Origin: Blastocatellia bacterium
GTDB taxonomy: Bacteria; Acidobacteriota; Blastocatellia; RBC074
Length of the DNA stretch: 41,323 nt
Assembly (NCBI GenBank): GCA_016789725.1
Contig: JAEUQN010000042.1
Span: forward strand, 1 to 41,323
Direction of reading: 5' to 3'
A model generated the notes under the pieces. The model made no database searches and was not told the DNA's origin. It saw only the letters and a list, made by a program, of their open reading frames with translations. Positions 8,102 through 16,698 of this stretch are shown piece by piece (position 1 is the first letter of the stretch; every line of letters starts with the position of its first letter). Position numbers and translations under genes: made by a program.

Positions 8102-8674
8102 ATGGCACTTATTGGAGCAAACGAACTCAAACGTAAATTAGCCATCGAAGTCGAAGGTCAACCCTACACTGTCGTCGAGGTGATGTTTGCATCACCGTCC
8201 GCACGCGGCGCATCTACGATGGTACGCACGAAGCTCAGGCATTTGCTGAACGGCTCGGTGCAGGAAAAGTCATTCAAGACGAGCGAGAAATTTACGGAAT
8301 GCGATGTTGAGTTGACGCCCGCTTCGTTTTTGTATGCGGATGGCGAAGGCTTTCACTTTATGGACGAAAGCACCTACGATCAATTCACGTTCGACGCCGA
8401 ACAAATTGGTGATGACCGCTATTACTTGAAAGACGGCTTGTCGTTGCAGGCGCTGAAATACAATGGCGAAGCCGTGTCATTGCAGCTCCCGCAATTCGTC
8501 GAATTGACCATTACCGAAACCGGCGGCAACGCTTCCGGCAACAGCGCATCGGGCGGCGCAACGAAGCAGGCGACGCTGGAAACGGGCTTGGAAATCCGCG
8601 TGCCGCTGTTCATCAAAGATGGCGAAGTCGTGCGCGTCAGCACTGTCACAGGCGAATTTGATGGGCGAGCCTGA
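8102..8674 (+). CDS. efp: Elongation factor P, EfpL/YeiP-type loop
   Basis: A 190-aa EF-P family protein that relieves ribosome stalling at polyproline sequences. The N-terminal KOW-like domain (1-65), the OB domain ('FLYADGEGFHFMDESTYDQFT') and the C-terminal domain ('ATLETGLEIRVPLFI') are complete. The tip loop that enters the peptidyl-transferase centre reads SPSARGAS (31-38) with Arg35, not the PGKG lysine loop of classical EF-P. This resembles the SPTARGAA loop I recall for EfpL (YeiP). An upstream in-frame start at 8075 would put translation inside the repeat, so I chose the ATG at 8102 (MALIGANEL). The stop overlaps the start of the Nudix gene (TGATG), indicating translational coupling. 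An Ala/Ser/Gly-rich linker lies at about 145-160. Confidence 0.92.
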   Translation: MALIGANELKRKLAIEVEGQPYTVVEVMFASPSARGASTMVRTKLRHLLNGSVQEKSFKTSEKFTECDVELTPASFLYADGEGFHFMDESTYDQFTFDAEQIGDDRYYLKDGLSLQALKYNGEAVSLQLPQFVELTITETGGNASGNSASGGATKQATLETGLEIRVPLFIKDGEVVRVSTVTGEFDGRA

Positions 8675-9213
8675 TGAAGCAAGAACCATTGCTGCAATTG
8701 CTCGGCAAACATCAGCCAGTTGATTCCCACGAACAACAAATGCTGGAACGCATCGTGGCGTTTGTGAGCGAGTACGAAAATTTCTATTCGCGCGATTTGC
8801 TGGTCGGTCATTTGACCGGTTCCGCGTGGATCGTAGACGAAACCTTTTCGCATGCGCTGCTGCTACATCACGGCAAACTGAACAAATGGCTGCAACCGGG
8901 CGGTCACATCGAAGACGATGCCGATATGCTCGCTGCGGCAATGCGCGAAGCCCGCGAAGAAACAGGCGTGAATGTACATCCGCATTCGCCTGCCATCTTT
9001 GACGTAGATATTCACGAAATTCCGGCGCGCCCGAACGAGCCTGCGCATTTTCATTACGATGTTCGGTTTTTGTTGATCGCAGATCGAATCGCGCCGTTGA
9101 TCGTGACGAGCGAATCCAAAGATTTGGCTTGGGTCGTACTCAACAAAATCGAAACGATGACCCAAGAAGAATCGGTCTTGCGGATGGTGCGGAAAACTCC
9201 CCAACAACATTGA
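8674..9213 (+). CDS. Nudix hydrolase
   Basis: A 179-aa Nudix-fold hydrolase, which would cleave nucleoside diphosphates linked to another moiety. The Nudix box is 'GGHIEDDADMLAAAMREAR' followed by EETGV: the REAREETGV half holding the catalytic glutamates is intact, while the earlier conserved Glu position is Ala. The N-terminal 45 residues ('LLQLLGKHQPVDSHEQQML') form a helical extension seen in some cytosolic Nudix proteins. Its start overlaps the efp stop by one base. The TGA stop lies within the next intergenic repeat. The substrate is unknown. Confidence 0.87.
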   Translation: MKQEPLLQLLGKHQPVDSHEQQMLERIVAFVSEYENFYSRDLLVGHLTGSAWIVDETFSHALLLHHGKLNKWLQPGGHIEDDADMLAAAMREAREETGVNVHPHSPAIFDVDIHEIPARPNEPAHFHYDVRFLLIADRIAPLIVTSESKDLAWVVLNKIETMTQEESVLRMVRKTPQQH

Positions 9214-9273
9214 CAGGATGCACAAGATGGACATGATTATTGATTCAATCTTGAAGACTCTGTTAATCCTGTC
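9212..9273. repeat. Imperfect palindrome, CAGGAT/CAAGAT family
   Basis: GACAGGAT (9212-9219) pairs with ATCCTGTC (9266-9273), and inside it CAAGAT (9223-9228) pairs with ATCTTG (9248-9253). 'TGTTAATCCTGTC' at 9261-9273 is identical to the unit at 552-564, more than 8 kb away. The TGA stop of the Nudix gene (9211-9213) overlaps its first bases. Confidence 0.7.
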
Positions 9274-9293
9274 TGAAATTATCAACATTCATT

Positions 9294-11675
9294 ATGACAT
9301 TTGAAACCTGGTTCCAAACGATTCACACCGACATTCCTGTGCCTTCTGCATTGGCGGTGATCAAACTTACTGAAGAAGGCTCGACGCTACCCTTCATTGC
9401 GCGCTATCGCAAAGAGCAAACGGGCAACCTTGACGAAGTGGCGATTCAAAAATCCATTGATGCCAAAGAACGCTGGGATGAAACGCTGAAACGCCAAACC
9501 TTCATCGTCGAAGAGATCGAACGGCAGGGCAAACTAACTGACGAGTTGAAAAATAAAATCCTGACGACCTTCAACCTGGATTCGCTCGAAGACATTTATT
9601 TGCCCTACAAACAAAAGCGCAAAACCAAAGCGACGATTGCGAAGGAAGCGGGACTGGAACCGTTCGCCGATTGGATTTGGAATTGCGGACACGGCACAGA
9701 AACGCCGCTGGAAGGGCAAACGCTCGAACTGTTCGCGCTCGCGTTTTACAACGCCGAGAAAAATATCAACGATTCCGCGGCAGCGATTGCAGGCGCACAG
9801 GATATTTTGACCGAGCGATTGGCGGAAACACCGGAGCTGCGCGAATTCACGCGCAAGACTGTATTCGAGCGCGGCGCACTCAAAACGGGCAAAGCGGAAA
9901 AGGCAAAGCCGCACAGCAAATTCGAGCGCTATTTTGATTATTACGAATCGGTCGAATCGTTGCTCAAGCCCGAAAATTCGCATCGCTATTTAGCGATGCG
10001 GCGTGGTTGGATGGAAGAGGAATTGAGCTTGAATATTGGCGGCTACACCAATGAAGGCGAAACCGGCATCGCGGTGGATGAGTCGTATGAAGCTTCGTTG
10101 CTCGGACGCTTTGAAAACGAAGCTTGCACCGTGCCGAATGCGCCGGGCGCAGATGTGTTGCTGAAATCCGCACGGATGGCGCTGAAGGCGTACGTGCTGC
10201 CGAGCATTGAAAATGAGGTGCATCGCTCGTTGAAAGAAGTTGCGGACGAAGCGGCGATCAAAGTCTTCGCCGAAAACGTGCGCAAGCTTTTATTATCCGC
10301 GCCGTTCGGATCAAAAGCAGTGCTCGGCGTTGATCCCGGCATTCGTACGGGCTGCAAGCTGGCGGTTGTGGATGATGCGGGCAAATACATCGCTTCGACG
10401 GTGATGCACCTGCAAAGCGACCGCGAAAAAGAGAATGCGAAAAAACTACTTGGCGAAACGCTCAAGAATGCGCAGATTCGTGCGATTGCCGTGGGCAACG
10501 GAACCGCCGGACGCGAAACAGAAACGTTCATTCGTGAAGCGTTGAAAGAACAAGGCATCAACGTGCCGGTTGTGATGGTGAATGAATCGGGAGCCAGTAT
10601 TTACAGTGCTTCGGACGTGGCGCGCGAAGAATTCCCGGATTTGGATGTCACGGTGCGCGGCGCGATTTCGATTGCGCGACGATTGCAAGACCCGCTCGCG
10701 GAACTCGTCAAAATTGATCCGAAGTCCATCGGCGTCGGGCAATATCAACACGATGTGTCGCAGCCTGCGCTCAAAAAAGGGTTAGATTTGGTCGTTGATG
10801 TTTGCGTGAACTCGGTGGGCGTAAATCTCAACACGGCTTCATATCACCTGCTCGCACGCGTGTCGGGCATTGGCCCATCGCTGGCGAAAAAAATTGTCGA
10901 GCATCGCGGCGAAAAAGGATTGTTTTTATCGCGGCAGGAATTGCTGGAAATCCCTCGTTTCAGCGCAAAAGTTTTTGAGCAGGCGGCGGGCTTTCTGCGC
11001 ATTCAAAACGGCAAGCATCCGCTCGACAACACAGGCGTCCACCCGGAACGATATGCTTCGCTCGAAGCGTTGGCCAACAAGCTTGGCAAGAACGTCGCGG
11101 AATTGACAGGCGCGGGCGTCGAACTGGTCAAGCAATCAGCAGAATTGAAAGCAGAACTCGGTGAATTCACATTCGCTGACGTGATCGCTGAGTTGAGCAA
11201 GCCGGGGCGTGATCCGCGCGAAGAGTTTTCGGCGTTTGCGTACCGCGAAGACATTCACACGGTCGCCGATTTGAAGCCGGGAATGACCTGTCCCGGCATC
11301 GTCACGAACGTCACGAACTTCGGCGCGTTCGTAGACATCGGCGTGCATCAGGACGGCCTCGTGCATTTGTCGCAACTCGCAGACCGCTTCGTCAAAGACC
11401 CGCGTGACGTGGTCAATCCGGGAGATCGCGTGAACGTTCGCGTGTTGGAAGTGAATTTGGAAAAAAATCAAATCGCGCTGACGATGAAAAGTGAAGCGCG
11501 CCCGCGTGACGTGCGAACAGAAAAACGGGCCGAACAACGAAGCGAACAACGAAACGAGCAACGGCCCAAACCAAACTTTTCCAAAGATCGTAGACCGGAA
11601 CCGAAGCGCGATGCGAAACCTGCGAAAAGCGGATTCAATAATCCGTTTGCAGATTTGGCGAATTGGAAGAAGTAA
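9294..11675 (+). CDS. tex: Tex family S1 RNA-binding transcription accessory protein
   Basis: A 793-aa Tex protein, a conserved nucleic-acid-binding factor related to eukaryotic Spt6. Domains in order are the N-terminal helical Tex region ('STLPFIARYRKEQTGNLDE'), a YqgF/RuvC-like domain ('VLGVDPGIRTGCKLAVVD'), a helix-hairpin-helix pair ('ARVSGIGPSLAKKIVEHRG', then 'LLEIPRFSAKVFEQAAGFL') and an S1 domain ('GIVTNVTNFGAFVDIGVHQD', 'GLVHLSQL'). A 60-residue C-terminal tail is highly charged, with repeated E-Q-R units (AEQRSEQRNEQRPKP). The length fits the family (about 720-800). The ribosome binding site is weak. It follows a repeat element, and its 3' end faces the convergent small membrane protein gene. 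Confidence 0.96.
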   Translation: MTFETWFQTIHTDIPVPSALAVIKLTEEGSTLPFIARYRKEQTGNLDEVAIQKSIDAKERWDETLKRQTFIVEEIERQGKLTDELKNKILTTFNLDSLEDIYLPYKQKRKTKATIAKEAGLEPFADWIWNCGHGTETPLEGQTLELFALAFYNAEKNINDSAAAIAGAQDILTERLAETPELREFTRKTVFERGALKTGKAEKAKPHSKFERYFDYYESVESLLKPENSHRYLAMRRGWMEEELSLNIGGYTNEGETGIAVDESYEASLLGRFENEACTVPNAPGADVLLKSARMALKAYVLPSIENEVHRSLKEVADEAAIKVFAENVRKLLLSAPFGSKAVLGVDPGIRTGCKLAVVDDAGKYIASTVMHLQSDREKENAKKLLGETLKNAQIRAIAVGNGTAGRETETFIREALKEQGINVPVVMVNESGASIYSASDVAREEFPDLDVTVRGAISIARRLQDPLAELVKIDPKSIGVGQYQHDVSQPALKKGLDLVVDVCVNSVGVNLNTASYHLLARVSGIGPSLAKKIVEHRGEKGLFLSRQELLEIPRFSAKVFEQAAGFLRIQNGKHPLDNTGVHPERYASLEALANKLGKNVAELTGAGVELVKQSAELKAELGEFTFADVIAELSKPGRDPREEFSAFAYREDIHTVADLKPGMTCPGIVTNVTNFGAFVDIGVHQDGLVHLSQLADRFVKDPRDVVNPGDRVNVRVLEVNLEKNQIALTMKSEARPRDVRTEKRAEQRSEQRNEQRPKPNFSKDRRPEPKRDAKPAKSGFNNPFADLANWKK

Positions 11676-11682
11676 CAACAAA

Positions 11683-11722
11683 AGCCTGCGCAAGCATTGC
11701 ATGTCGCAATCTCGCGCAGGCT
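11683..11722 (-). terminator. Hairpin terminator between convergent tex and GlsB/YeaQ genes
   Basis: AGCCTGCGC (11683-11691) pairs with GCGCAGGCT (11714-11722), and the loop contains a second stem, ATTGC (11696-11700) with GCAAT (11706-11710). On the minus strand the stem is followed by TTTTGTTG, a usable U-rich tract, so it best fits a terminator for the minus-strand gene. It also lies 7 nt past the tex stop and may protect that mRNA end. Confidence 0.65.
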
Positions 11723-11748
11723 CCACATATCCTCACGGGTTCACACAT

Positions 11749-12000
11749 TTACGTCGAGCGTTGGCCTGTAATCATGCGGTAAATCGCCAGCAGCGCGATG
11801 GCTCCCAGCACAGACATAATGAAGCCTGCTGAATAATAGCGACCGAAAAACATCCGTCCGACAAAGGTGCCGACAAATGATCCTGCGATACCGAGAATCG
11901 TGGTCATCAGGAAACCGCCTGGATCGCGGCCTGGCATAATCACTTTGGCAATGATCCCGACAATTAGGCCGATAATAATTGTTCCGATTAAACTAAACAT
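11749..12000 (-). CDS. GlsB/YeaQ/YmgE family small membrane protein
   Basis: An 83-aa, very hydrophobic protein of the transglycosylase-associated (GlsB/YeaQ/YmgE) stress family. It has three predicted helices with glycine zipper patterns ('IGTIIIGLIVGIIAKVIMPG', 'ILGIAGSFVGTFVGRMFFG', 'IMSVLGAIALLAIYRMI'). The start is set at the ATG at 12000, because AAGGAGG lies seven bases upstream; a longer frame starting at 12042 would put this ribosome binding site inside the gene. Members are often induced by stress and their biochemical role is not established. It is transcribed away from the NHL gene and ends at a hairpin terminator. Confidence 0.87.
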   Translation of the reverse strand: MFSLIGTIIIGLIVGIIAKVIMPGRDPGGFLMTTILGIAGSFVGTFVGRMFFGRYYSAGFIMSVLGAIALLAIYRMITGQRST

Positions 12001-12112
12001 AACCTGCCTCCTTATTAGGTATGGGCCGTAAACAAACCGCACATACGAACCGCAAATCTGCTGTTACGAACGAATTTCTCTGAATTGAAGTTGCATGAAA
12101 CTGCTATTGGAT

Positions 12113-12192
12113 ACGGCACGATTCTATGCCGTGATTTTCAGCGGGTCAACGCACATACAGCTCTTGCTATTCTGACAGGGCGACTTAATAAT
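12113..12192. promoter_or_regulatory. Candidate operator and promoter in the divergent gap
   Basis: In the 253-bp gap between the divergent small membrane protein and NHL genes, ACGGCA (12113-12118) and TGCCGT (12127-12132) form an inverted repeat. Downstream on the plus strand TTGCTA (12164-12169) and AATAAT (12187-12192) are 17 bp apart, a plausible sigma-70 promoter for the NHL gene with a leader of about 55 nt. Nothing else stands out in the gap. Confidence 0.3.
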
Positions 12193-12253
12193 TCCCCTCG
12201 TTCATTCGCAATTATCAAAACGATCACAACCAAATTCATCACGGAGACTAAGC

Positions 12254-13324
12254 ATGTCCACAACAGCTCTTTCGCGCAGAAACTTTCTTGGCGGATTCGG
12301 TATGGCAATGACCGCTTCTGCCCTTGCCTCACGCTTTTCCCTCGCCAGCAATACACAAAACGGTGGCCCGATTATTTTAGGAACGGGCAATCACAAATAC
12401 GAATGGGTCAAAAATTGGGTCAAGTTGCCGCCCGGCCTGAAAATCGGCAGCACCCACGGCGGCGTCGTCGTAGACGCTAAAGGTCACATCTATTTCAGCA
12501 CCGATGGCGAGCAATCCATTATGGTGTTCGACCAAAATGGCAAGTACCTGCGCTGCATCGGGATGGAATGGAAGCCGTATGAAGACGGCAGCGGCACGCA
12601 CGATATGCAAATCAACAAGGAGGGGAATCAGGAATTTATTTATCTGGTCAGCCTCTTCCGCAACAAGTTTGCCAAGATCACGACGACCGGCGAAGTTGTG
12701 TGGGTTAAAGGCCATCCCGACAAATCCGGCGTCTACAAAAACAAAACTGAATTCAAGCCAACGGGCATCACAGTTGCGCCGAATGGCGAGTTTTATGTAA
12801 CGGACGGCTACGGCGCGAATTATGTGCATCGCTACAATGCAAACGGCGATTACGTGAGTTCGTGGGGCGGCAAAAGCACTGCGGCAAAAGAGGAAGGCAA
12901 GTTCAGCACGCCGCACAAAATCCTGATTGATAAGCGCGGCCCGGAACCGCTCGTGCTCGTCACCGACCGTGCGAATCATCGTTTGCAGTGGTTCACGCTG
13001 GAAGGGAAGTTTGTCAAAGTTGTAGATGGCACAGAAGGCGATTTCCTGCGCTTGCCTTCGGTCTTGAATATTCTCGGCAGCGATTTGGCGATTGGCGATT
13101 TAGCGGGGCGTGTGACGATTCTCGACAAAGACAACAAGCTGGTCACGCATCTGGGCGATGGCCCTGATCCAAAGAAACGCGCAACGAATCGCCTTGGCCC
13201 CGAACATTGGGTGGACGGTCAATTTATTTCCGCGCACGGTTTGAGCTGGCATCCGAACGGCGATTTGTATGTGGGCGAATGGAATTTACAAGGACGCTTG
13301 GTGAAACTGAAACGCGTGAAATAA
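12254..13324 (+). CDS. Tat-exported NHL-repeat beta-propeller protein
   Basis: A 356-aa protein with a twin-arginine signal (SRRNFLGG at 7-14, then a hydrophobic stretch to 'ASRFSLAS'). The mature part is a beta-propeller of NHL-type blades, shown by repeated patterns such as 'GGVVVDAKGHIYFSTDGEQS', 'GITVAPNGEFYVTDGYG', 'VTDRANHRLQWFTLEGKF' and 'GLSWHPNGDLYVGEWN'. It resembles proteins annotated as peptidylglycine alpha-hydroxyglycine amidating lyase-like or 6-bladed propellers, but no catalytic site can be assigned. Use of the Tat route suggests it folds, perhaps with a metal, before export. GGAG lies before the ATG. It is convergent with the next gene, seven bases apart. Confidence 0.85.
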   Translation: MSTTALSRRNFLGGFGMAMTASALASRFSLASNTQNGGPIILGTGNHKYEWVKNWVKLPPGLKIGSTHGGVVVDAKGHIYFSTDGEQSIMVFDQNGKYLRCIGMEWKPYEDGSGTHDMQINKEGNQEFIYLVSLFRNKFAKITTTGEVVWVKGHPDKSGVYKNKTEFKPTGITVAPNGEFYVTDGYGANYVHRYNANGDYVSSWGGKSTAAKEEGKFSTPHKILIDKRGPEPLVLVTDRANHRLQWFTLEGKFVKVVDGTEGDFLRLPSVLNILGSDLAIGDLAGRVTILDKDNKLVTHLGDGPDPKKRATNRLGPEHWVDGQFISAHGLSWHPNGDLYVGEWNLQGRLVKLKRVK

Positions 13325-13331
13325 GGCGCGT

Positions 13332-14285
13332 TCATTTCCGCGTTAATTGATAAATTGGCGCGGGCAGTTTTTCGCTCGTCAGGAGAATGGATTTACTGTC
13401 CGCGCTGTAGGCAATGGCTTCGGCCTGGCTCATCAGTGGGACTTTGATCACTGTCGGTTCGGAATCGAAGATTGTGCCGAAAGCCTTGCCTTTCGTACGT
13501 TGCAATTCAAATGCGCCGAAATATGTGCGAATCGCCACGCGCGAACCATCGGGCGAGACAGCCGCCCCCGTCACCATTCGTAGCTGTGCAATGCTTTTGA
13601 TTTTTTGCCCACCGACTTTTTCCAGCACAACTTTTTGATTGGCTTTAAGTGGCAACGGAAAGCGATACACTCCGCAATCCTGGCGGAGTGTTTTGGTAAT
13701 CAGATAAATTTGCCCGTTCGTCGGGTCAACCAAAATCGCTTCGCTGTCGTGATTGCCATCGGGGTAGCTGAAGGGAAATACTTCGGCGTTTTCGGTCGTT
13801 GATGTTTTGTCGCTGCTCAGCTTTGGCTCAGGAATCCGATAAATCTTCAGATCATCGCGCGCCCCCCCGTTATTGCCCGTGTCGGCAATGTAGAGCGCGG
13901 GTTTGCCCCCAGCTCCCGGACCGCTGGCGAGGTCTTCCCAATCTTTATTTCCCGCCCCGGTCACCTCCACTTTGGCTAACAACTTTCCCTTCGCATCAAT
14001 CGCATACAAGCGCGCTTTGTCGCCGCTGTCGTTATGCACCCAATAAACACCCGGCGAAAAATGGCTGGCGCTGAGGCCGGAGATTTCGGCCAGAGATTTG
14101 TCGGTAATTGTCCCGGATTGTTTGGCTTCGTCGTATTCAGACGAGGTCCCATCGCTCGACACTTCAGTCCAGGGTTTGAAGCGCGCGTCCTTTTTCTGCG
14201 CTTGCGAAAACGAGCAGGCGGTGACTCCAATAACAACAGCGATCAGCAAACATAACCACTTCAGCATACGTTTCGATGATGGCAT
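13332..14285 (-). CDS. Beta-propeller lipoprotein of unknown function
   Basis: A 317-aa protein with a lipoprotein signal: a hydrophobic core 'LCLLIAVVIGV' and the lipobox VTAC. The mature part has propeller-like repeats ('EISGLSASHFSPGVYWVHND', 'GGKPALYIADTGNNGGARDD', 'SEAILVDPTNGQIYLITK', 'VTGAAVSPDGSRVAIRT'). The 'YIADTGNN..' and 'NHDSEA' signatures are common in uncharacterised secreted propellers. An in-frame ATG at 14267, six codons in, is an alternative start; neither start has a strong ribosome binding site. It is divergent from the sensor kinase gene. A role in sugar or phytate turnover would be speculation. Confidence 0.75.
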   Translation of the reverse strand: MPSSKRMLKWLCLLIAVVIGVTACSFSQAQKKDARFKPWTEVSSDGTSSEYDEAKQSGTITDKSLAEISGLSASHFSPGVYWVHNDSGDKARLYAIDAKGKLLAKVEVTGAGNKDWEDLASGPGAGGKPALYIADTGNNGGARDDLKIYRIPEPKLSSDKTSTTENAEVFPFSYPDGNHDSEAILVDPTNGQIYLITKTLRQDCGVYRFPLPLKANQKVVLEKVGGQKIKSIAQLRMVTGAAVSPDGSRVAIRTYFGAFELQRTKGKAFGTIFDSEPTVIKVPLMSQAEAIAYSADSKSILLTSEKLPAPIYQLTRK

Positions 14286-14347
14286 CCTTGCCAGGGCGAT
14301 TCAAGCAAATAAAAATCCGCCTGTGAGTTTGTGATTGAAGATGCCTT

Positions 14348-14374
14348 TTGATTTCTCCTCGCAGGATTTAGAAT
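14348..14374 (+). promoter_or_regulatory. Weak candidate promoter for the ntrY-like gene
   Basis: TTGATT (14348-14353) and TAGAAT (14369-14374) resemble -35 and -10 boxes, but the 15-bp spacer is short. If used, transcription would begin near 14381. That is after the GTG at 14379 and so favours the ATG at 14403 as the start of the kinase. Confidence 0.25.
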
Positions 14375-14402
14375 TCTGGTGCAACCAAAACGAGTAACCA
14401 CC

Positions 14403-16661
14403 ATGCCCAATACTCCCACATCAACCAATCCGCCACGGCGATCCGCTCGTCGGATGCGCGTGATTCTGTTGGCGCTGGCGACACTATTACTGGCTATTTC
14501 ATTATTGGTGCTACAAGCCTTCAATACAGAGCAATGGTTCGCGCCGGGTTCAGCGAGTGAGACCTTGATTTTGTTTGCGCTCTCGACGCTGAATGTCATC
14601 GCGTTCATCGTGCTGCTGATGGTACTGGCGCGCAATATTATCCGGCTGCGCGGGGAAACGCGCCCGCTGAAATTAGGCTCGCGGTTTACAACGCGATTGG
14701 TAAGCTTTTCCGTCGCGCTTTCGCTGTTGCCCGTTTTATTTATGTTTTCTTCGACGGTCCTGCTCATTAATCGCAGCGTCGAAAAATGGTTCAGCTTGCC
14801 CACGCGCAAGATGGCGGAAAACGCCCGGCAAATTCAGGAAAGCTATCTGCAATCGGAACAAGAAAGCTTGCAACATATCGCGATCACGCTCGCGCGACTT
14901 GCTTCCAGCAGCGACGATATTGCGCAAACGCTCAAAGCCCAACTGAGCAATCAACGGCTCGCGTCTATTGAAATTTACCAGCCAACTGGAACTGTAATTT
15001 TCCGCGAAGCGGCGAATGAAAGTACATTACCAAACAATCTCTATCTGGCCTCGCAACAACTGCGCGAACGCATTGCGAGCGGCAATCCTGCTGTCGTGCA
15101 AACGGTTCGTGACAACCTGAATTTGTCTTTGCTCGCGGCGGCGGCAGTGCCGGAAAGTAAAAATACGATTGTCATCACACGCCTGGTTGATCCCAAGATC
15201 GCCGAACGATTATCAGAGATCGGACAATACGCGGCGACCTACGCGCAATTGAATCAGAATCAACGCGCATTTCGCACGAGTGCGCAATTGGCGCTGGGGT
15301 TGTTGACGTTGTTCGCGTTGTTCGTGGCGACCTGGATGGCGATCAAAGTTGCGCGCAGCATTGCCGCACCCGTGCAGCAATTGGCCGAAGCCACCGAACG
15401 CATCAAAGCGGGGGATTTGACGGGACGAGCCGATATTGTGGGCGATGACGAGCTGGCGGCGTTGGCGAGATCGTTCAATGAAATGGCTGCGGAGTTGCAG
15501 GAAAATCGCACGCAACTGGAACGCTCGGCAACTGCTCTCGATGAACGTCGCCGTTACACCGAAACGATTTTGCAGAACCTTTCAGCAGGTGTGATTTCGC
15601 TGGATGAACAAAACCGCGTGACAACGATTAACCCGGCGGCGATCCGCTTATTGCAGTTGGAACAGACGATGCGCAATATTCCGGCGAGCGGCGCAGAACT
15701 TGTGACACTCCTGCCCGAAGAACAACGCGAGGAATTGCGGCGCATGATTTTGCGGGCGCTGCGCGGGCGTTCCGTGACGCGCGATGTCCATTTCAAATTA
15801 GCGAATAACGTCAAACTCGACGCCTCTGTCACCGTCACCGCGTTGCCCAGCGCCCACGGTCATTCGCACGGCACGGTGATCATGATTGAAGATTTGTCCG
15901 ACCTGATCGAAGCGCAACGCCGATCCGCCTGGAGCGAGGTCGCGCGGCGGATGGCGCACGAAATCAAAAACCCGCTGACACCGATTCGCTTGTCGGCAGA
16001 ACGATTGGCGAAAAATCTGCTCGGCGGAACAAGCAGCGCAATGACGAACGGCAATAGCAACGCACCATATCCGTGCCTTGATGAACGCGGTGCCAAGCTC
16101 GTGCGCGAATGTACCTCATTGATTGGCGATGAGGTTTCCACGCTACAACGAATGGTGGATGAATTCTCAAGCTTTGCCCGCTTGCCTGCGGCCAAGCCCG
16201 TCTTGAGCGACATCAATGAAGTGATTGCTGACACGTTGAAGCTTTACGAAGAACGTCTGGACGGGATCAAGCTCGAAAGCAAGCTTGCGAATGAATTACC
16301 GCCAGTGTTCATTGACCGCGAGCAAATGAAACGCGCGTTGGTAAATCTGATTGACAACGCATTACACGCCATTACCGAAAGCCCGTTTCTGCTCGAAGAA
16401 AAATCGCTGGTGCTCGCAACGCGCGAAGTTCTTGAACAGGATTCCATTGAAATCACGATTGCCGACACCGGCCCCGGCATTGCTCCGGCGGATCGGGAAC
16501 GCATTTTCTCGCCCTATTTTTCGACCCGCAAACGCGGCACCGGATTGGGGCTGGCGATTGTCAGTCACATCGTCGCCGAACACAGCGGGCGCGTCCGTGT
16601 CGAAGATAACTTCCCACACGGCGCACGATTTGTGATTGAATTGCCCAATGCGAAAGAATGA
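14403..16661 (+). CDS. ntrY: NtrY-type sensor histidine kinase
   Basis: A membrane histidine kinase of 752 aa (760 if the upstream GTG at 14379 is used). N-terminal helices lie at about 15-40 and 52-75, and a further pair flanks a periplasmic region of about 170 residues. The segment 'RFTTRLVSFSVALSLLPVLF' and 'INRSVEKWFSLP' is characteristic of NtrY. HAMP, PAS ('AGVISLDEQNRVTTINPAA') and HisKA follow, with the phosphorylated His519 in 'RRMAHEIKNPLTPIRLSAER'. The ATPase domain has the N box 'LVNLIDNALHAI', the G1 box 'DTGPGIA' and the G2 box 'GTGLGLAIVSHI'. The partner regulator is the NtrX-like gene at 18591. In known systems NtrY/NtrX responds to nitrogen or redox state; the signal here is unknown. 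Confidence 0.93.
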   Translation: MPNTPTSTNPPRRSARRMRVILLALATLLLAISLLVLQAFNTEQWFAPGSASETLILFALSTLNVIAFIVLLMVLARNIIRLRGETRPLKLGSRFTTRLVSFSVALSLLPVLFMFSSTVLLINRSVEKWFSLPTRKMAENARQIQESYLQSEQESLQHIAITLARLASSSDDIAQTLKAQLSNQRLASIEIYQPTGTVIFREAANESTLPNNLYLASQQLRERIASGNPAVVQTVRDNLNLSLLAAAAVPESKNTIVITRLVDPKIAERLSEIGQYAATYAQLNQNQRAFRTSAQLALGLLTLFALFVATWMAIKVARSIAAPVQQLAEATERIKAGDLTGRADIVGDDELAALARSFNEMAAELQENRTQLERSATALDERRRYTETILQNLSAGVISLDEQNRVTTINPAAIRLLQLEQTMRNIPASGAELVTLLPEEQREELRRMILRALRGRSVTRDVHFKLANNVKLDASVTVTALPSAHGHSHGTVIMIEDLSDLIEAQRRSAWSEVARRMAHEIKNPLTPIRLSAERLAKNLLGGTSSAMTNGNSNAPYPCLDERGAKLVRECTSLIGDEVSTLQRMVDEFSSFARLPAAKPVLSDINEVIADTLKLYEERLDGIKLESKLANELPPVFIDREQMKRALVNLIDNALHAITESPFLLEEKSLVLATREVLEQDSIEITIADTGPGIAPADRERIFSPYFSTRKRGTGLGLAIVSHIVAEHSGRVRVEDNFPHGARFVIELPNAKE

Positions 16662-16668
16662 TGATTTG

Positions 16669-16688
16669 AAATTTCAGGTCTGAAATTT
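16669..16688. repeat. 9-bp inverted repeat between ntrY and the TPM gene
   Basis: AAATTTCAG (16669-16677) and CTGAAATTT (16680-16688) form a perfect inverted repeat with a 2-bp centre in the 37-bp gap, directly before the GATGAG ribosome binding site of the next gene. The tiny loop argues against an RNA hairpin and for a DNA-level palindrome or repeat remnant. Confidence 0.5.
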
Positions 16689-16698
16689 GAGATGAGCT

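Noticed and set aside
6586..9213. A natural-product cluster around the P450 gene
   Set aside because: Neighbours are efp, a Nudix hydrolase and transketolase, with no synthase, tailoring enzyme, regulator or transporter.
11136..11726. Minus-strand open frame of 196 codons opposite the tex C-terminus
   Set aside because: It is antisense to the S1 domain and charged tail and runs through the hairpin terminator; its product shows no domain.
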